This document shows, piece by piece, positions 16,477-24,848 of a stretch of DNA of 64,000 nucleotides. Every line of letters starts with the position of its first letter. The first letter of the stretch is position 1. Origin of the DNA: an uncultured Paracoccaceae bacterium (GTDB lineage: Bacteria > Pseudomonadota > Alphaproteobacteria > Rhodobacterales > Rhodobacteraceae); NCBI GenBank assembly GCA_947499725.1, contig CANMPK010000004.1:124001-188000 (forward strand), in the 5' to 3' direction. The position numbers were made by a program, and so were the translations under genes. Under the pieces are notes generated by a model. That model did no database searches and was not told the DNA's origin. It worked only from the letters and a program-made list of their open reading frames with translations.

Positions 16477-16983
16477 ATGTTCAAAGGGGCAGGACGACTG
16501 GTTGGCGTTGTGGTTGCGGCTGTTTTCACAGCCTCTGTGGCTGCGGCTGAGGTGAAACGTGGGCCGGTGACGAACCTGCCGATGCCGCGATATGTGTCGC
16601 TGAAAGCCAGCAAAGCCAATGTGCGCCGAGGCCCGTCTTTGACCCATCGGATTGATTGGATTTTCAAGCGCCGCGACATGCCTTTGGTGGTCACCGCCGA
16701 GCATGGCCATTGGCGCCGTGTACAAGATCGCGATGGCGCAGGCGGCTGGGTGCATTACTCGCTGCTGTCGGGCAATCGCACTGTGATCGTGAAAGCAGAT
16801 ATGTTGCCGCTGAATGTGCGGCCAGAGCCGAACACGGCCATTGCCGCGCAGCTCGAGCTGGGCGTTGTGGCCGAGCTGGGCAAGTGTTCCACGGAATGGT
16901 GCAGGATCTCTGCGGGCGGCTATAAGGGCTGGGCCCGCAAAGATGACATCTGGGGCGTTGCCGCAGATGAGGTGCGCGAGTAA
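16477..16983 (+). CDS. Secreted bacterial SH3-domain protein
   Basis: 168 residues. A signal peptide covers residues 1-24 (GAGRLVGVVVAAVFTASVAAA). Two SH3b-type repeats follow: YVSLKASKANVRRGPSLTHRIDWIFKR...W.RVQDRDGAGGWVHYSLLSG, and a second, ADMLPLNVRPEPNTAIAAQLELGVVAEL...WCRISAGGYKGWARKDDIWG. Such proteins are periplasmic and usually bind peptidoglycan or partner proteins; this one has no catalytic domain. It is conserved next to 2-hydroxyacid dehydrogenase genes in relatives as far as I recall. Function unknown. Confidence 0.85.
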   Translation: MFKGAGRLVGVVVAAVFTASVAAAEVKRGPVTNLPMPRYVSLKASKANVRRGPSLTHRIDWIFKRRDMPLVVTAEHGHWRRVQDRDGAGGWVHYSLLSGNRTVIVKADMLPLNVRPEPNTAIAAQLELGVVAELGKCSTEWCRISAGGYKGWARKDDIWGVAADEVRE

Positions 16984-17237
16984 AGGCTCGGTTGGGCTAT
17001 GTGACCATCAGGCTGACCGTTTATTGGCCGTAGCGGTTCTTTCTATTTGCAACAACTTGGTTCTGACCATTGTTCGCTGGCCACATTTGATGCGGGTTTG
17101 ATGACGACTGCTTAGGCTGCGCGCGCTCTCATACTTGGTCTCAACTATCCGACATATAAGCGAGGGCTGCGTTTTGCACGCTTGATTGCGAAGGTTGCTC
17201 TGTCTATCGTTGCAACGTTTTAATTGAAAGATTTGGT

Positions 17238-18209
17238 ATGTTTCATTCAAGTTTGTCGCGAAAAGTCGCAGCGTTTATCCTTGGTTTGAGTGTGGCGGTA
17301 TCTCCTGCCTTCGGCGCGACGGTGCAAGGAGAGGTCACAGCAGACAATACGTTTATGATTAACGTGAGCTATGGCGCTGGGCAGACGTCGACAGTTGTTC
17401 CGGCAACCGGGTCGTGGAACAGCGCGGAAAGCGTTAGCTTTCATATTGACGAGACCCGCCTTCATAATTGCACGATTCAGATCGTTGCTTGGAATGACAA
17501 TAGTTTTTTGTTCACCAACGTTGCAGGTTTGATTGGCCATCTTTCTGGGAATAACGGGACCATGGTGACTGGTTCTAGTGCGATAGGATTATACCAAACA
17601 AACATAAGCTCTGTTGGGGGCGGCGCAGCGTTGAATGCTTCGAATTTTGAGAACTGGATGGCTGCCCCAAGCCAGACGCCGACACATGTTTCTACTTTTT
17701 TACAGAATTTTTGGTGGGCTCCAAACGGGCTCGGTTCAATCGGTTTTTCACAGACCCCAACTGGCATGCAATGGGTGTGGGACAGTGCCTCGACCTGGTC
17801 TGGGCATAGTGACTACCTATCTTTTTCTTTTCCGTGTTCCGCTGTTGTGACAGACTTTCCTGCGCCTCCACCTGGCCCGTTCGATGAGGATCATTTCAGC
17901 TGCTATAAGCCCATTAAGGTTGAAAACGCACCTTCCGAGGTTGAGCTGTTCATTCGTGATCAATTCGGGGAAAGCGCGATTGTTATTGGGCAGCCGGTAT
18001 TGCACTGCAACCCGTCGACGAAGCACCACAATGGGCAGGATTTCGACATTGAAAATCGAGAGCGCCATTTGGTTTGCTACGACATTATAAAGCAGGACAC
18101 AGTATTCCCGCCCGCAGTCGAAATCACGAACCAGATCGAAGTGAACCGATATACGTCTGATCAAGAACGGGAAATGTTCTGCGTGCCGTCTAAGAAGCGC
18201 GAGCTTTAG
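17238..18209 (+). CDS. Secreted two-domain protein with a DUF7450-like C-terminus
   Basis: 323 residues. Signal peptide at 1-26 (FILGLSVAVSPAFGA). Residues about 27-205 form a beta-rich domain with many N, S, T, W residues (SYGAGQTSTVVPATGSWNSAES..., WWAPNGLGSIGF), a composition typical of extracellular lectin- or PEP-CTERM-like folds. Then a proline linker (FPAPPPGPFDEDH) leads to HFSCYKPIKV...VELFIRDQFGESAIVIGQPVLHCNP...HLVCYDI..., ending FCVPSKKREL. The alternating 'CYK - DQFG - P..LC.P' pattern looks like the DUF7450 repeat I know mostly from delta-proteobacterial secreted proteins. Codon use is more AT-rich than in neighbours; it may be acquired. Confidence 0.65.
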   Translation: MFHSSLSRKVAAFILGLSVAVSPAFGATVQGEVTADNTFMINVSYGAGQTSTVVPATGSWNSAESVSFHIDETRLHNCTIQIVAWNDNSFLFTNVAGLIGHLSGNNGTMVTGSSAIGLYQTNISSVGGGAALNASNFENWMAAPSQTPTHVSTFLQNFWWAPNGLGSIGFSQTPTGMQWVWDSASTWSGHSDYLSFSFPCSAVVTDFPAPPPGPFDEDHFSCYKPIKVENAPSEVELFIRDQFGESAIVIGQPVLHCNPSTKHHNGQDFDIENRERHLVCYDIIKQDTVFPPAVEITNQIEVNRYTSDQEREMFCVPSKKREL

Positions 18210-18218
18210 GGCAAAGCT

Positions 18219-19130
18219 TTACCCAAACACCGACCAGCCGGTCATATGGGCGAAACGCTCCATGGCGCGGGTGCCGAGTTTGGAGTTGCCGTAGTCATTG
18301 AGGCCCGGGGACCATGCGCAGATGGCGGCTTTGCCGGGGGCGATGGCTAAGATGGCGCCGCCGACGCCGCTTTTGCCTGGGAGGCCAACGCGATAGGCGA
18401 AATCGCCTGAGGCATCGTAGTGCCCGCAGGTAAGCATCAGTGCGTTGATGCGGCGCACGCGTTGCAGCGATACCATGTGGGGCGCGTCTGGGTGGGCTGT
18501 GAGATAGCGGCCTGCGCGGGCGAGTTGGGCGCAGCTCATTTGTAGGGCGCATTGGTGGAAATAGGTGCCGCAGGTGAGCTCTGGGCGGTTTTCCAGATTG
18601 CCGTGGGCGGCCATGAAATGAGCCAGCGCCATGTTGCGGTCGCCGTGTAGGGTTTCGGAATGCGCAACAGCGTTGTTGATGACGATGCTGTCGTCATCCG
18701 CGCAGTCTTGCACAAAGCGCAGCAACTCGCCGAGCAGTTCTTTGGGTTGGTAGCCTGTCAGGATCGCGTCTGTGACGGCCAATGCGCCTGCGTTGATGAA
18801 CGGATTGCGCGGGATGCCGCGTTCATGTTCGAGCTGTAGGATCGAGTTGAACGGCTGGCCGGAAGGCTCGCGGCCCACGCGGGTCCAGAGTTGGTCGCCA
18901 AAGCGGCCAAGGGCCAGCGTGAGGGTGAAGACTTTGGACACAGATTGGATCGAGAAAGGCGTGTTTGCATCGCCAGCGGTAAACACTGTGCCATCGGGTA
19001 GGGCGACGGCCATGCCGAATTGATTGGGATCTACACAGGCCAGTTGCGGGATGTAATCCGCCACTTGGCCTTTGTCCGGCATGGCTTGCATGTCGGCGGT
19101 GATGGTGTCGAGGATGTTTTGAATATCCAA
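18219..19130 (-). CDS. glsA: Glutaminase
   Basis: 303 residues, beta-lactamase-like serine glutaminase that hydrolyses glutamine to glutamate and ammonia. The catalytic motif is [12 protein letters not shown] (S-x-x-K) near residue 60, with the family segments [21 protein letters not shown], and [14 protein letters not shown]. The start codon is TTG at 19128-19130, preceded by AGGA at 8 bases; no ATG gives a better start. The gene is convergent with the secreted two-domain protein gene, with only 9 bp between the stops. Confidence 0.95.
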   Translation of the reverse strand: MDIQNILDTITADMQAMPDKGQVADYIPQLACVDPNQFGMAVALPDGTVFTAGDANTPFSIQSVSKVFTLTLALGRFGDQLWTRVGREPSGQPFNSILQLEHERGIPRNPFINAGALAVTDAILTGYQPKELLGELLRFVQDCADDDSIVINNAVAHSETLHGDRNMALAHFMAAHGNLENRPELTCGTYFHQCALQMSCAQLARAGRYLTAHPDAPHMVSLQRVRRINALMLTCGHYDASGDFAYRVGLPGKSGVGGAILAIAPGKAAICAWSPGLNDYGNSKLGTRAMERFAHMTGWSVFG

Positions 19131-19302
19131 CGGCGTGATCCTATGTGCGGTTTCAATGCGCTATGGGTGACGCAGAATGGCCGACGTTTCAACCCGTTGG
19201 TTTTGCTGGGCAGGGAGAGCGGTGTGGCGGTTTGCTATGGGTACGCGGATCAGCGGTGCTGAAAGCCGTGCGAACGTCTGATCTGAGAGGCCTGTTGGTG
19301 CG

Positions 19303-20019
19303 TTAATCGTTGCGAACGGTCAGGCCGGTGGCTTCCCAGTCGTCGGCGCATTGTGTGGGGCCGAGGCGGGTTGTGAGCACTGCGTTGGTGTAACGGACTT
19401 CGTAGCGCGCGTTCCAGAGGCCGAGGTCAAAGGCTTTGGACAGGGCCTCGCAATAGCTTGGGTTTTCGTTGAGCGCTTTTACGATGCTGGCTTCGGTGGC
19501 TTTCGTTGCATCTTCGGCCAATGCGCCTTTGCCGGTGGCAGAGAAGACAAGTTGGCGCTGGGTGAGTGTTGCGCTGTCGATGGTGATGTTGCGCGTCAGT
19601 TTTGTCGGGAGCGTGGTTTGGATCGTGTCGACCTCGGCCAAGAGCTGTTCGTTGACCGGTACTTTGGACAGCATGTTCAGCAGGTTGCGTTTGTAGAACC
19701 ACGGGTCAAAAGCGAAATGCGCGGCAAGGGGGACAAGCAGGGCGGTGATGCAAACTGCGAGCCAGCTGCTGATGCCGGGTTTGCGGTTATGGTACATCGC
19801 GCCATAAAGCGATTTTGCGACGAAGAAGAAATAGAGTGCCGCGAAGGCGGATAAGATGACATGGCCGAGTTTGGCCATGGTTTCGATGTTTTGATCCGGA
19901 CTATTGTGGCTGAGGTAAAACACGTAGCCCAAGCCAAAGAAGATCGGAAAAACCAGAAGCGCCAAAGCGAGCCAGAAAATGCGGCTGACGGGGGCTTTGC
20001 CAGTGAACATCGAAAACAT
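19303..20019 (-). CDS. Membrane protein with three N-terminal helices and an extracytoplasmic-type domain
   Basis: 238 residues. Transmembrane helices are at about 13-36, 50-70 and 83-103; the first 100 residues recall DUF805-type membrane domains but I do not claim membership. The rest is a soluble domain with KLTRNITIDSATLTQRQLVF..., two Cys (SYCEALSKAFD and TQCADDW), compatible with a disulfide in the periplasm. It precedes panB's terminator and is transcribed in the same direction. Function unknown. Confidence 0.6.
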   Translation of the reverse strand: MFSMFTGKAPVSRIFWLALALLVFPIFFGLGYVFYLSHNSPDQNIETMAKLGHVILSAFAALYFFFVAKSLYGAMYHNRKPGISSWLAVCITALLVPLAAHFAFDPWFYKRNLLNMLSKVPVNEQLLAEVDTIQTTLPTKLTRNITIDSATLTQRQLVFSATGKGALAEDATKATEASIVKALNENPSYCEALSKAFDLGLWNARYEVRYTNAVLTTRLGPTQCADDWEATGLTVRND

Positions 20020-20037
20020 AATGCGCCTCTAAAATAA

Positions 20038-20062
20038 AAGGCGCCGCGGGGGGCGACGCCTT
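20038..20062 (-). terminator. Terminator downstream of panC-panB
   Basis: On the minus strand AAGGCGUCGC / GCGGCGCCUU forms a 10-bp stem (one G-U) with a CCCCC loop, followed by UUAUUUUA. It lies 6 bp after the panB stop. Confidence 0.75.
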
Positions 20063-20068
20063 GGATGC

Positions 20069-20878
20069 TTATTTATAGACTTCTTTGTCTGTCGGGAAGG
20101 CCCGCGATTTCACATCGTCAGCGTATTCGCTGACAGCGCGTTCGATGGCTGGGCCGAGGTCGCCATAGACTTTCACGAATTTCGGGGTCCATTCGTTCAG
20201 GCCAAGCATGTCTTCCAGAACAAGGATTTGCCCGTCGCATTCTTTAGAGGCGCCGATGCCGATGGTTGGGATTGGGCATTCTTGAGTGATCTTCACCGCA
20301 AGAGGTTCCACCACGCCTTCGACAACAACCGAGAATGCGCCTGCTTCGGCGACGGCTTTGGCGTCGTTGATGATGGCGTCCCAGCCGGCTTCGTCGCGGC
20401 CTTGGGTTTTAAAGCCGCCCATGACGTGGCTGGATTGTGGGGTGAGGCCGATGTGGGCCATGACCGGAATGCCGCGTTCCACCAAGAAGTGGATGGTTTC
20501 GGCCATGCGCGCGCCGCCTTCCAGTTTGACCGCGCCACAGCCGGTTTCTTTCATGATCTTGGCGGCATTGCGGAAGGCCACGGCTGGGCTTTCTTCGTAG
20601 GTGCCGAAGGGCATGTCGACCACGATCAGGGCCTTTTGGGTGCCGCGTACAACCGCTTTGCCGTGCATGATCATCAGATCGAGGGGCACGCCAACGGTGC
20701 TTTCCATACCGTGCATCACCATGCCGAGGCTGTCGCCGACCAGAATGAAATCTGCGTATTTATCGACGATGGCCGCTGTATGGGCGTGGTAACTTGTGAG
20801 CGAGACAATCGGCTCGCCGCCTTTGCGGGACGCGATTTGCGGAACCGTGGTGCGGCGGATTGGGGTTTGTGTGCTCAT
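20069..20878 (-). CDS. panB: 3-methyl-2-oxobutanoate hydroxymethyltransferase
   Basis: 269 residues. PanB transfers a hydroxymethyl group from methylene-tetrahydrofolate to ketoisovalerate, giving ketopantoate in pantothenate/CoA synthesis. Landmarks: the N-terminal [17 protein letters not shown], the metal-binding [26 protein letters not shown], and [15 protein letters not shown] followed by the catalytic Glu in [11 protein letters not shown]. It overlaps the upstream panC by 4 bp (ATGA), so translation is coupled. The ketoisovalerate substrate is the product of IlvD, also encoded here. Confidence 0.97.
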   Translation of the reverse strand: MSTQTPIRRTTVPQIASRKGGEPIVSLTSYHAHTAAIVDKYADFILVGDSLGMVMHGMESTVGVPLDLMIMHGKAVVRGTQKALIVVDMPFGTYEESPAVAFRNAAKIMKETGCGAVKLEGGARMAETIHFLVERGIPVMAHIGLTPQSSHVMGGFKTQGRDEAGWDAIINDAKAVAEAGAFSVVVEGVVEPLAVKITQECPIPTIGIGASKECDGQILVLEDMLGLNEWTPKFVKVYGDLGPAIERAVSEYADDVKSRAFPTDKEVYK

Positions 20879-21714
20879 GGCTGTATGACCCTTTGATCAA
20901 GAAGAAGGATACCGCCGAATTCGACTGAAAGCATGATGGCGGTGGGGGTGGTCAGAGGGCCGCTGATGTCGCTCAGGGTCTCTGCCTCTACAATGTCGAG
21001 GCCGCGGATAGTGGCGCGGGGCTCGGCGTTGATGGTTTTGCGGATGGTGTCGCGCAGGCTGTCGACGGATTTATCTGTGACGGCCTGAGCGGCATCCAAG
21101 CTTTGTGAGATGACCAGCGCGGCGGCGCGGTCTTCGGCTGTGAGGCGCACGTTGCGTGAGGACATGGCCAGCCCGTCTGCCTCGCGCACGATGGGCACGC
21201 CGATGATATCAATCGGGAAGGCCAGATCGCGGGTCATGCGTTTGATGACTTGGAGCTGTTGGTAGTCTTTCTCGCCAAAGCAGGCGACATCAGGCTGCAC
21301 AAAGTTAAACAGCCGCGCGACAACGGTTGTCACGCCGCGAAAGTGGCCCGGGCGCACTTCGCCGTGCAGCATATTGGCCATGCGGGTGGTTTCTACGATG
21401 GTTTCATCGCCCTCTGGGTAGACGTCTGACACCTCGGGGATCAGCACCATATCGACGCCTGCGTCTTGCAGCATGGCCAGATCACGGGCTTCGTCGCGGG
21501 GGTAGCTGTCTAGATCAGCGGCCTCGCCGAATTGGGTGGGGTTGACGAAGATCGTAACCACAACGCGGTCGGCCTTGGCCTTGGCGGTTTTCACCAGTTC
21601 CATATGGCCTGCATGCAGAAACCCCATGGTAGGCACGAGGCCGACGGTTTCAGCATTGGCGCGGAAGGTGGCGACGGCTTTACGCCCGTCAGAAATGGTA
21701 CGGCAGACCTGCAT
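20875..21714 (-). CDS. panC: Pantoate-beta-alanine ligase (pantothenate synthetase)
   Basis: 279 residues. PanC condenses pantoate and beta-alanine with ATP hydrolysis to AMP. The HIGH-like nucleotide-binding motif appears as LHAGHMELV near residue 34, with VPTMGFLH before it, [17 protein letters not shown] and the LAMSSRN (KMSKS-like) loop. It is the first gene of panC-panB. The usual third genes (panD, panE) are absent, so beta-alanine and pantoate reduction come from elsewhere in the genome. Confidence 0.97.
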   Translation of the reverse strand: MQVCRTISDGRKAVATFRANAETVGLVPTMGFLHAGHMELVKTAKAKADRVVVTIFVNPTQFGEAADLDSYPRDEARDLAMLQDAGVDMVLIPEVSDVYPEGDETIVETTRMANMLHGEVRPGHFRGVTTVVARLFNFVQPDVACFGEKDYQQLQVIKRMTRDLAFPIDIIGVPIVREADGLAMSSRNVRLTAEDRAAALVISQSLDAAQAVTDKSVDSLRDTIRKTINAEPRATIRGLDIVEAETLSDISGPLTTPTAIMLSVEFGGILLLDQRVIQP

Positions 21715-21918
21715 ATGCCCCTCGGGTTAGGTTGAGTTTGGTGTAGCAAATGGGTGCGCGGGCCAGCAAGGGGCAACTGGTAGGGCGTGACGTTACGTGT
21801 GTTTCTACGGTGTTTGAGAGGGTTGCCACAGTTTCGGCATAGTTCCTGCGCTTTCTCGGCATGATGATTTGCGAGAGTTTAAACATCTGCTCATGAAACC
21901 TTTTAAGGAGTCATCGTT

Positions 21919-22062
21919 TTGGTACGTGTCTTGCCAATGATTTTCGGATGTTTGTTGCTGGTTGGCGGGGCTGTGGCCCATGCCCACTATAGTGGCCTTG
22001 AGCCTGCGCCAGAGATGCTGGCGGCGGCTGTTGATGTGTCTGTTGAGGTGATGGCGCAATAG
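21919..22062 (+). CDS. 47-residue secreted or membrane-anchored peptide, TTG start
   Basis: A short frame not obvious by length. AAGGAG (21905-21910) stands 8 bases before TTG at 21919, which opens 47 codons: a hydrophobic segment MIFGCLLLVGGAVAHAH resembling a signal peptide with cleavage near AHA, then a short acidic tail (YSGLEPAPEMLAAAVDVSVEVMAQ). An ATG inside the frame (21937) would give 41 residues but has no Shine-Dalgarno. A cysteine within the hydrophobic core (FGCLLLV) is not a clear lipobox. No family is recognised. Confidence 0.5.
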   Translation: MVRVLPMIFGCLLLVGGAVAHAHYSGLEPAPEMLAAAVDVSVEVMAQ

Positions 22063-22175
22063 GACGCCTGAGCGGGAGATGCGGTAAAAAACCCCATTCT
22101 TGCCCGTTTTCTTTCCTAATTCAGCCCAACCTATAGGCGAGCCTTGTGCTGAACGAAATGGGTTGGAGCAATGAA

Positions 22176-23189
22176 ATGTTGAAGATCATTCCTGCGATTT
22201 TGGCTGTCTTCGCTTTGGCGGCTTTTCTGATTTTGGACTTTATGGGGTTCAAAGATCGGGCCAAAGAACTTGCGCGCTTTGACGTGGCGGGTGTTGGCTA
22301 TGATGCCTTGCCGGAGGAGGCTCCGTCTTATGTGTCGCATTTGCTGTCTAAGGTCGGCATGGGTGAAACATTGCCAGAGCGCAGCGAGGAAACCGCTTTG
22401 GCGACCCGCATGTTGCTGCATTCTGAGCCGATGAACCATTACCTGCCGCAGCCGGATGAGGATGTGTTGCCGGAGTGGGAGCGCATTGCTTGGAGTGATG
22501 ATTATCATACCGGCTTTGGTTGGCCAGATGGGGTGAACGATCCGCATTACACGGCGAAAGACCCTGCGCTGGATGAAGAGGCTGCGATTTATCTGAAGGG
22601 CAAACATTCGGTTTATGTGCGTGTGCAATATGCCGAGCCCACCAAGGTTTTGGCGGAACGTTTGAAGCAAGCCTATTGGGTTGTGGAAACGGGTCGTGAC
22701 TTGGGCAAGCTGTTGGAAGCCAAGCCGCGTGCGAGTTACTTCTGGACCAATGTGCAGCAAAGCACCAAGGGTGCGAGCGTAAAGAACGCTAAGGATGTTA
22801 AGCATTTTGCTGATTTTGACGGTGTGTACTTCCTGACCGCCAAGAACAAGACCGCGCGCCGTGATGAGAAGATGCGGTATATGTTCGCCTCCTTGGGCAG
22901 TGGGATCACCATTAAGGTGCGGGCCCATGCGCCAGAGAGTGCGATCAAAGAGATTTTGGCCGAGATTGATTTTCAGAGCCTGAACCAGATGCAGACTTTG
23001 CCAAGCCCGTTGATTGCGGATGGTCTGGCGGATTTCATTCTGGAAACGCCTGAAGGCTGGTTAGAGTTCAAAGGCGATCGCGCCGCGGACCTGCCGATCA
23101 CGGCCTTTGATGCGCCAAAGAAGCCAAAGGCGGCCAAGCCGACCTATGAGGCCACAGCCAAAGCCGAGGCGGCAGAGAAAGATCACTGA
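22176..23189 (+). CDS. Hypothetical protein with one N-terminal membrane helix
   Basis: 337 residues from the ATG at 22176, chosen because GGAG lies 7 bases upstream; a GTG at 22146 would add 10 residues without a ribosome binding site. Residues 4-22 (IIPAILAVFALAAFLILDF) are one membrane anchor or uncleaved signal. The large rest is probably periplasmic, with a W/Y-rich region (WSDDYHTGFGWPDGVNDPHY) and a basic, Ala/Lys/Pro C-terminus (KKPKAAKPTYEATAKAEAAEKDH). No known domain is recognised. It ends at a good terminator and is convergent with the hydrolase gene. Confidence 0.65.
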   Translation: MLKIIPAILAVFALAAFLILDFMGFKDRAKELARFDVAGVGYDALPEEAPSYVSHLLSKVGMGETLPERSEETALATRMLLHSEPMNHYLPQPDEDVLPEWERIAWSDDYHTGFGWPDGVNDPHYTAKDPALDEEAAIYLKGKHSVYVRVQYAEPTKVLAERLKQAYWVVETGRDLGKLLEAKPRASYFWTNVQQSTKGASVKNAKDVKHFADFDGVYFLTAKNKTARRDEKMRYMFASLGSGITIKVRAHAPESAIKEILAEIDFQSLNQMQTLPSPLIADGLADFILETPEGWLEFKGDRAADLPITAFDAPKKPKAAKPTYEATAKAEAAEKDH

Positions 23190-23197
23190 GACACGCG

Positions 23198-23215
23198 GCC
23201 CAGCTTTGGCTGGGC
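23198..23215 (+). terminator. Terminator downstream of the anchored hypothetical protein
   Basis: GCCCAGC-TTTG-GCTGGGC, a perfect 7-bp stem followed by TTCGTTGTTTTTA, 8 bp after the stop at 23189. Confidence 0.75.
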
Positions 23216-23225
23216 TTCGTTGTTT

Positions 23226-23771
23226 TTACGGTGCCAGCACGTCTGATGTGTTGCGCACCGTTGCAAATTCCTGATGCAGATGGGCAAGCGCCGTGCGGTG
23301 GATGGTTTCCGCGTCCAGCGCTGGGCCAGTGTCAAAGCTGGTGTTTGCATTGGAGGTAAACGCCGCGCAGGCGTCTGCGATCAGATCCACCTGAAATCCG
23401 AGATTGGCCGCCATGCGGGTTGTCGTCGACACGCAGTGGGGTGTGGTGAGCCCGCAGATGGTAAGCTTTTGGATCTTCTCTTGTTGCAGATGCTGCAAGA
23501 GATCGGTGCCGATGAAGGCAGAGTTCACGGATTTTTCGAAGATCGGTTCATTGGCTTGCGGGGCGACTTGGTCTTTGAACTGCGCGCCCATGTCGACAAG
23601 CGGAGAACCTTCTTCGATGCTGATGTGCCTTGCGTGCAGAACCGGCGCGTTGTTGTTGCGCCAATGGGCCAGCAGTTTGGCCGCATTGTCTTCGGCATTC
23701 GGGTTGTTGCGTGTGCCCCAAAAGGGCGTGTCGAAGCCTTTTTGGATGTCGATGAGCAAGAGAGCATGCAT
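23226..23771 (-). CDS. Isochorismatase-family cysteine hydrolase
   Basis: 181 residues. The catalytic triad positions are visible: Asp in LLIDIQKGFD, Lys in FEKSVNSAF and Cys in TTPHCVSTTTRMA. The family includes nicotinamidases, isochorismatases, N-carbamoyl and ureidoacrylate hydrolases; the sequence alone does not choose. The gene is 2 bp downstream of the aldo/keto reductase gene, hence one operon, with both enzymes presumably acting on a common small substrate. Confidence 0.9.
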   Translation of the reverse strand: MHALLLIDIQKGFDTPFWGTRNNPNAEDNAAKLLAHWRNNNAPVLHARHISIEEGSPLVDMGAQFKDQVAPQANEPIFEKSVNSAFIGTDLLQHLQQEKIQKLTICGLTTPHCVSTTTRMAANLGFQVDLIADACAAFTSNANTSFDTGPALDAETIHRTALAHLHQEFATVRNTSDVLAP

Positions 23772-23773
23772 GG

Positions 23774-24712
23774 TTAGTCTTCTTCTAGTCGGTCTGTGGC
23801 AGGCGCGGGGGCGCGGCTTAGGGCAGTGATTTGGTCGTATAATGCTGAGGACAATTCAAAGTCGATGGCTGCAAGGGACGGTGCCAATTGCGCGGCGTTG
23901 CGGGCGGATAAAATTGGGCTTGGGGCTGCTGGATGAGCCGCGGCCCATGCTACGGCGAGGGTGGATGGGTCGGTGTCGTGTTGGGCTGCGAGGTCAGCCA
24001 AGGCGATGGCTGTGTCCCACATCCAATCTTGGCCGTAGCGGGCGTTATAGCGGGCGTCGTCTGCCAGTCGGCCAGTAACGGATTTGTCTTGGCGGTGAGC
24101 GTATTTTCCGGTGAGCAACCCGCCCCCGAGTGGAGAGTAGGGGACGAGCGTGATGCCTTGGTCTTGGGCCATGGGGAAGAGCTCGACCTCGGATTGGCGT
24201 TTCACGAGGTTGTACATGGGTTGCAAGATGTCGATGGTCAGGCCGACGTCTTTCGCGACGGCGATGGATTTCATCACCTGCCAAGCTGCATGGTTGCTGA
24301 CGCCAATGTAGCGGATTTGACCCTTGGATTTCAGCTCTGCCAGCGTTTCGTAGGTTTCTTGTAGCGGCGTGTTCGGGTCAAAGCGGTGCAGATACAGGAT
24401 GTCGACCATATCCATTTGCAGACGCTGACGAGAGGTGTCGAAGCTTTGCAGGATATTCTCGCGGCCCGCGCCGTTTTGGTAGACGACTTTCGTGGCGATG
24501 ATCAGATCGTCGCGCATGGGGGCGGCGTATTGGCCAAGCAGGGTTTCGGCTTGGCCATCGGTATACACATAGGCCGTGTCGAAATGGGTGATGCCTGCTG
24601 CAAGGCTGGCGTCGAACATGGCTTGGCTGTCGGTCGGGCTGGCTGCTGCACCAAATTGCATGGTGCCAAAGGCGAAGCGGCTGATCGGGGTTCCGTTGAG
24701 CGAGGTAAGCAT
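23774..24712 (-). CDS. Aldo/keto reductase
   Basis: 312 residues, TIM-barrel NADPH-dependent oxidoreductase. The tetrad is recognisable: Asp and Tyr in HFDTAYVYTDGQAE, Lys in IATKV and His in ILYLHRFD; the C-terminal LAVAWAAAHPAAPSPILSARNAAQL is the cofactor-binding stretch. It resembles YajO/Tas-like AKRs with an aryl-aldehyde or sugar-type substrate. It heads a two-gene operon with the isochorismatase-family gene. No strong ribosome binding site precedes the ATG. Confidence 0.93.
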   Translation of the reverse strand: MLTSLNGTPISRFAFGTMQFGAAASPTDSQAMFDASLAAGITHFDTAYVYTDGQAETLLGQYAAPMRDDLIIATKVVYQNGAGRENILQSFDTSRQRLQMDMVDILYLHRFDPNTPLQETYETLAELKSKGQIRYIGVSNHAAWQVMKSIAVAKDVGLTIDILQPMYNLVKRQSEVELFPMAQDQGITLVPYSPLGGGLLTGKYAHRQDKSVTGRLADDARYNARYGQDWMWDTAIALADLAAQHDTDPSTLAVAWAAAHPAAPSPILSARNAAQLAPSLAAIDFELSSALYDQITALSRAPAPATDRLEED

Positions 24713-24799
24713 AAGCAGGGCCTGAAATGGTCTGGGTTTGACGGCACGCTACCGGCTTGGGGTGTGTGGGGAAAGGGGCAATGGCTGCGTTGCAAAAGA

Positions 24800-24826
24800 A
24801 AAGGCCCACCACGAGGGCGGGCCTTT
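24800..24826 (-). terminator. Terminator of the BMP-type ABC importer operon
   Basis: On the minus strand AAAGGCCCGCC-CTCGT-GGTGGGCCTTT forms an 11-bp stem (one G-U) with a run TTCTTTTGC after it, 23 bp past the BMP gene's stop. Confidence 0.85.
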
Positions 24827-24848
24827 GTAAGGGTGCTAAATTTGCGGC

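Noticed and set aside
16365-16694. N-terminal extension of the 2-hydroxyacid dehydrogenase frame
   Set aside because: The extra 110 codons have no similarity to the family, overlap the divergent SH3 protein start, and the ATG at 16364 has GGGAGG directly upstream.
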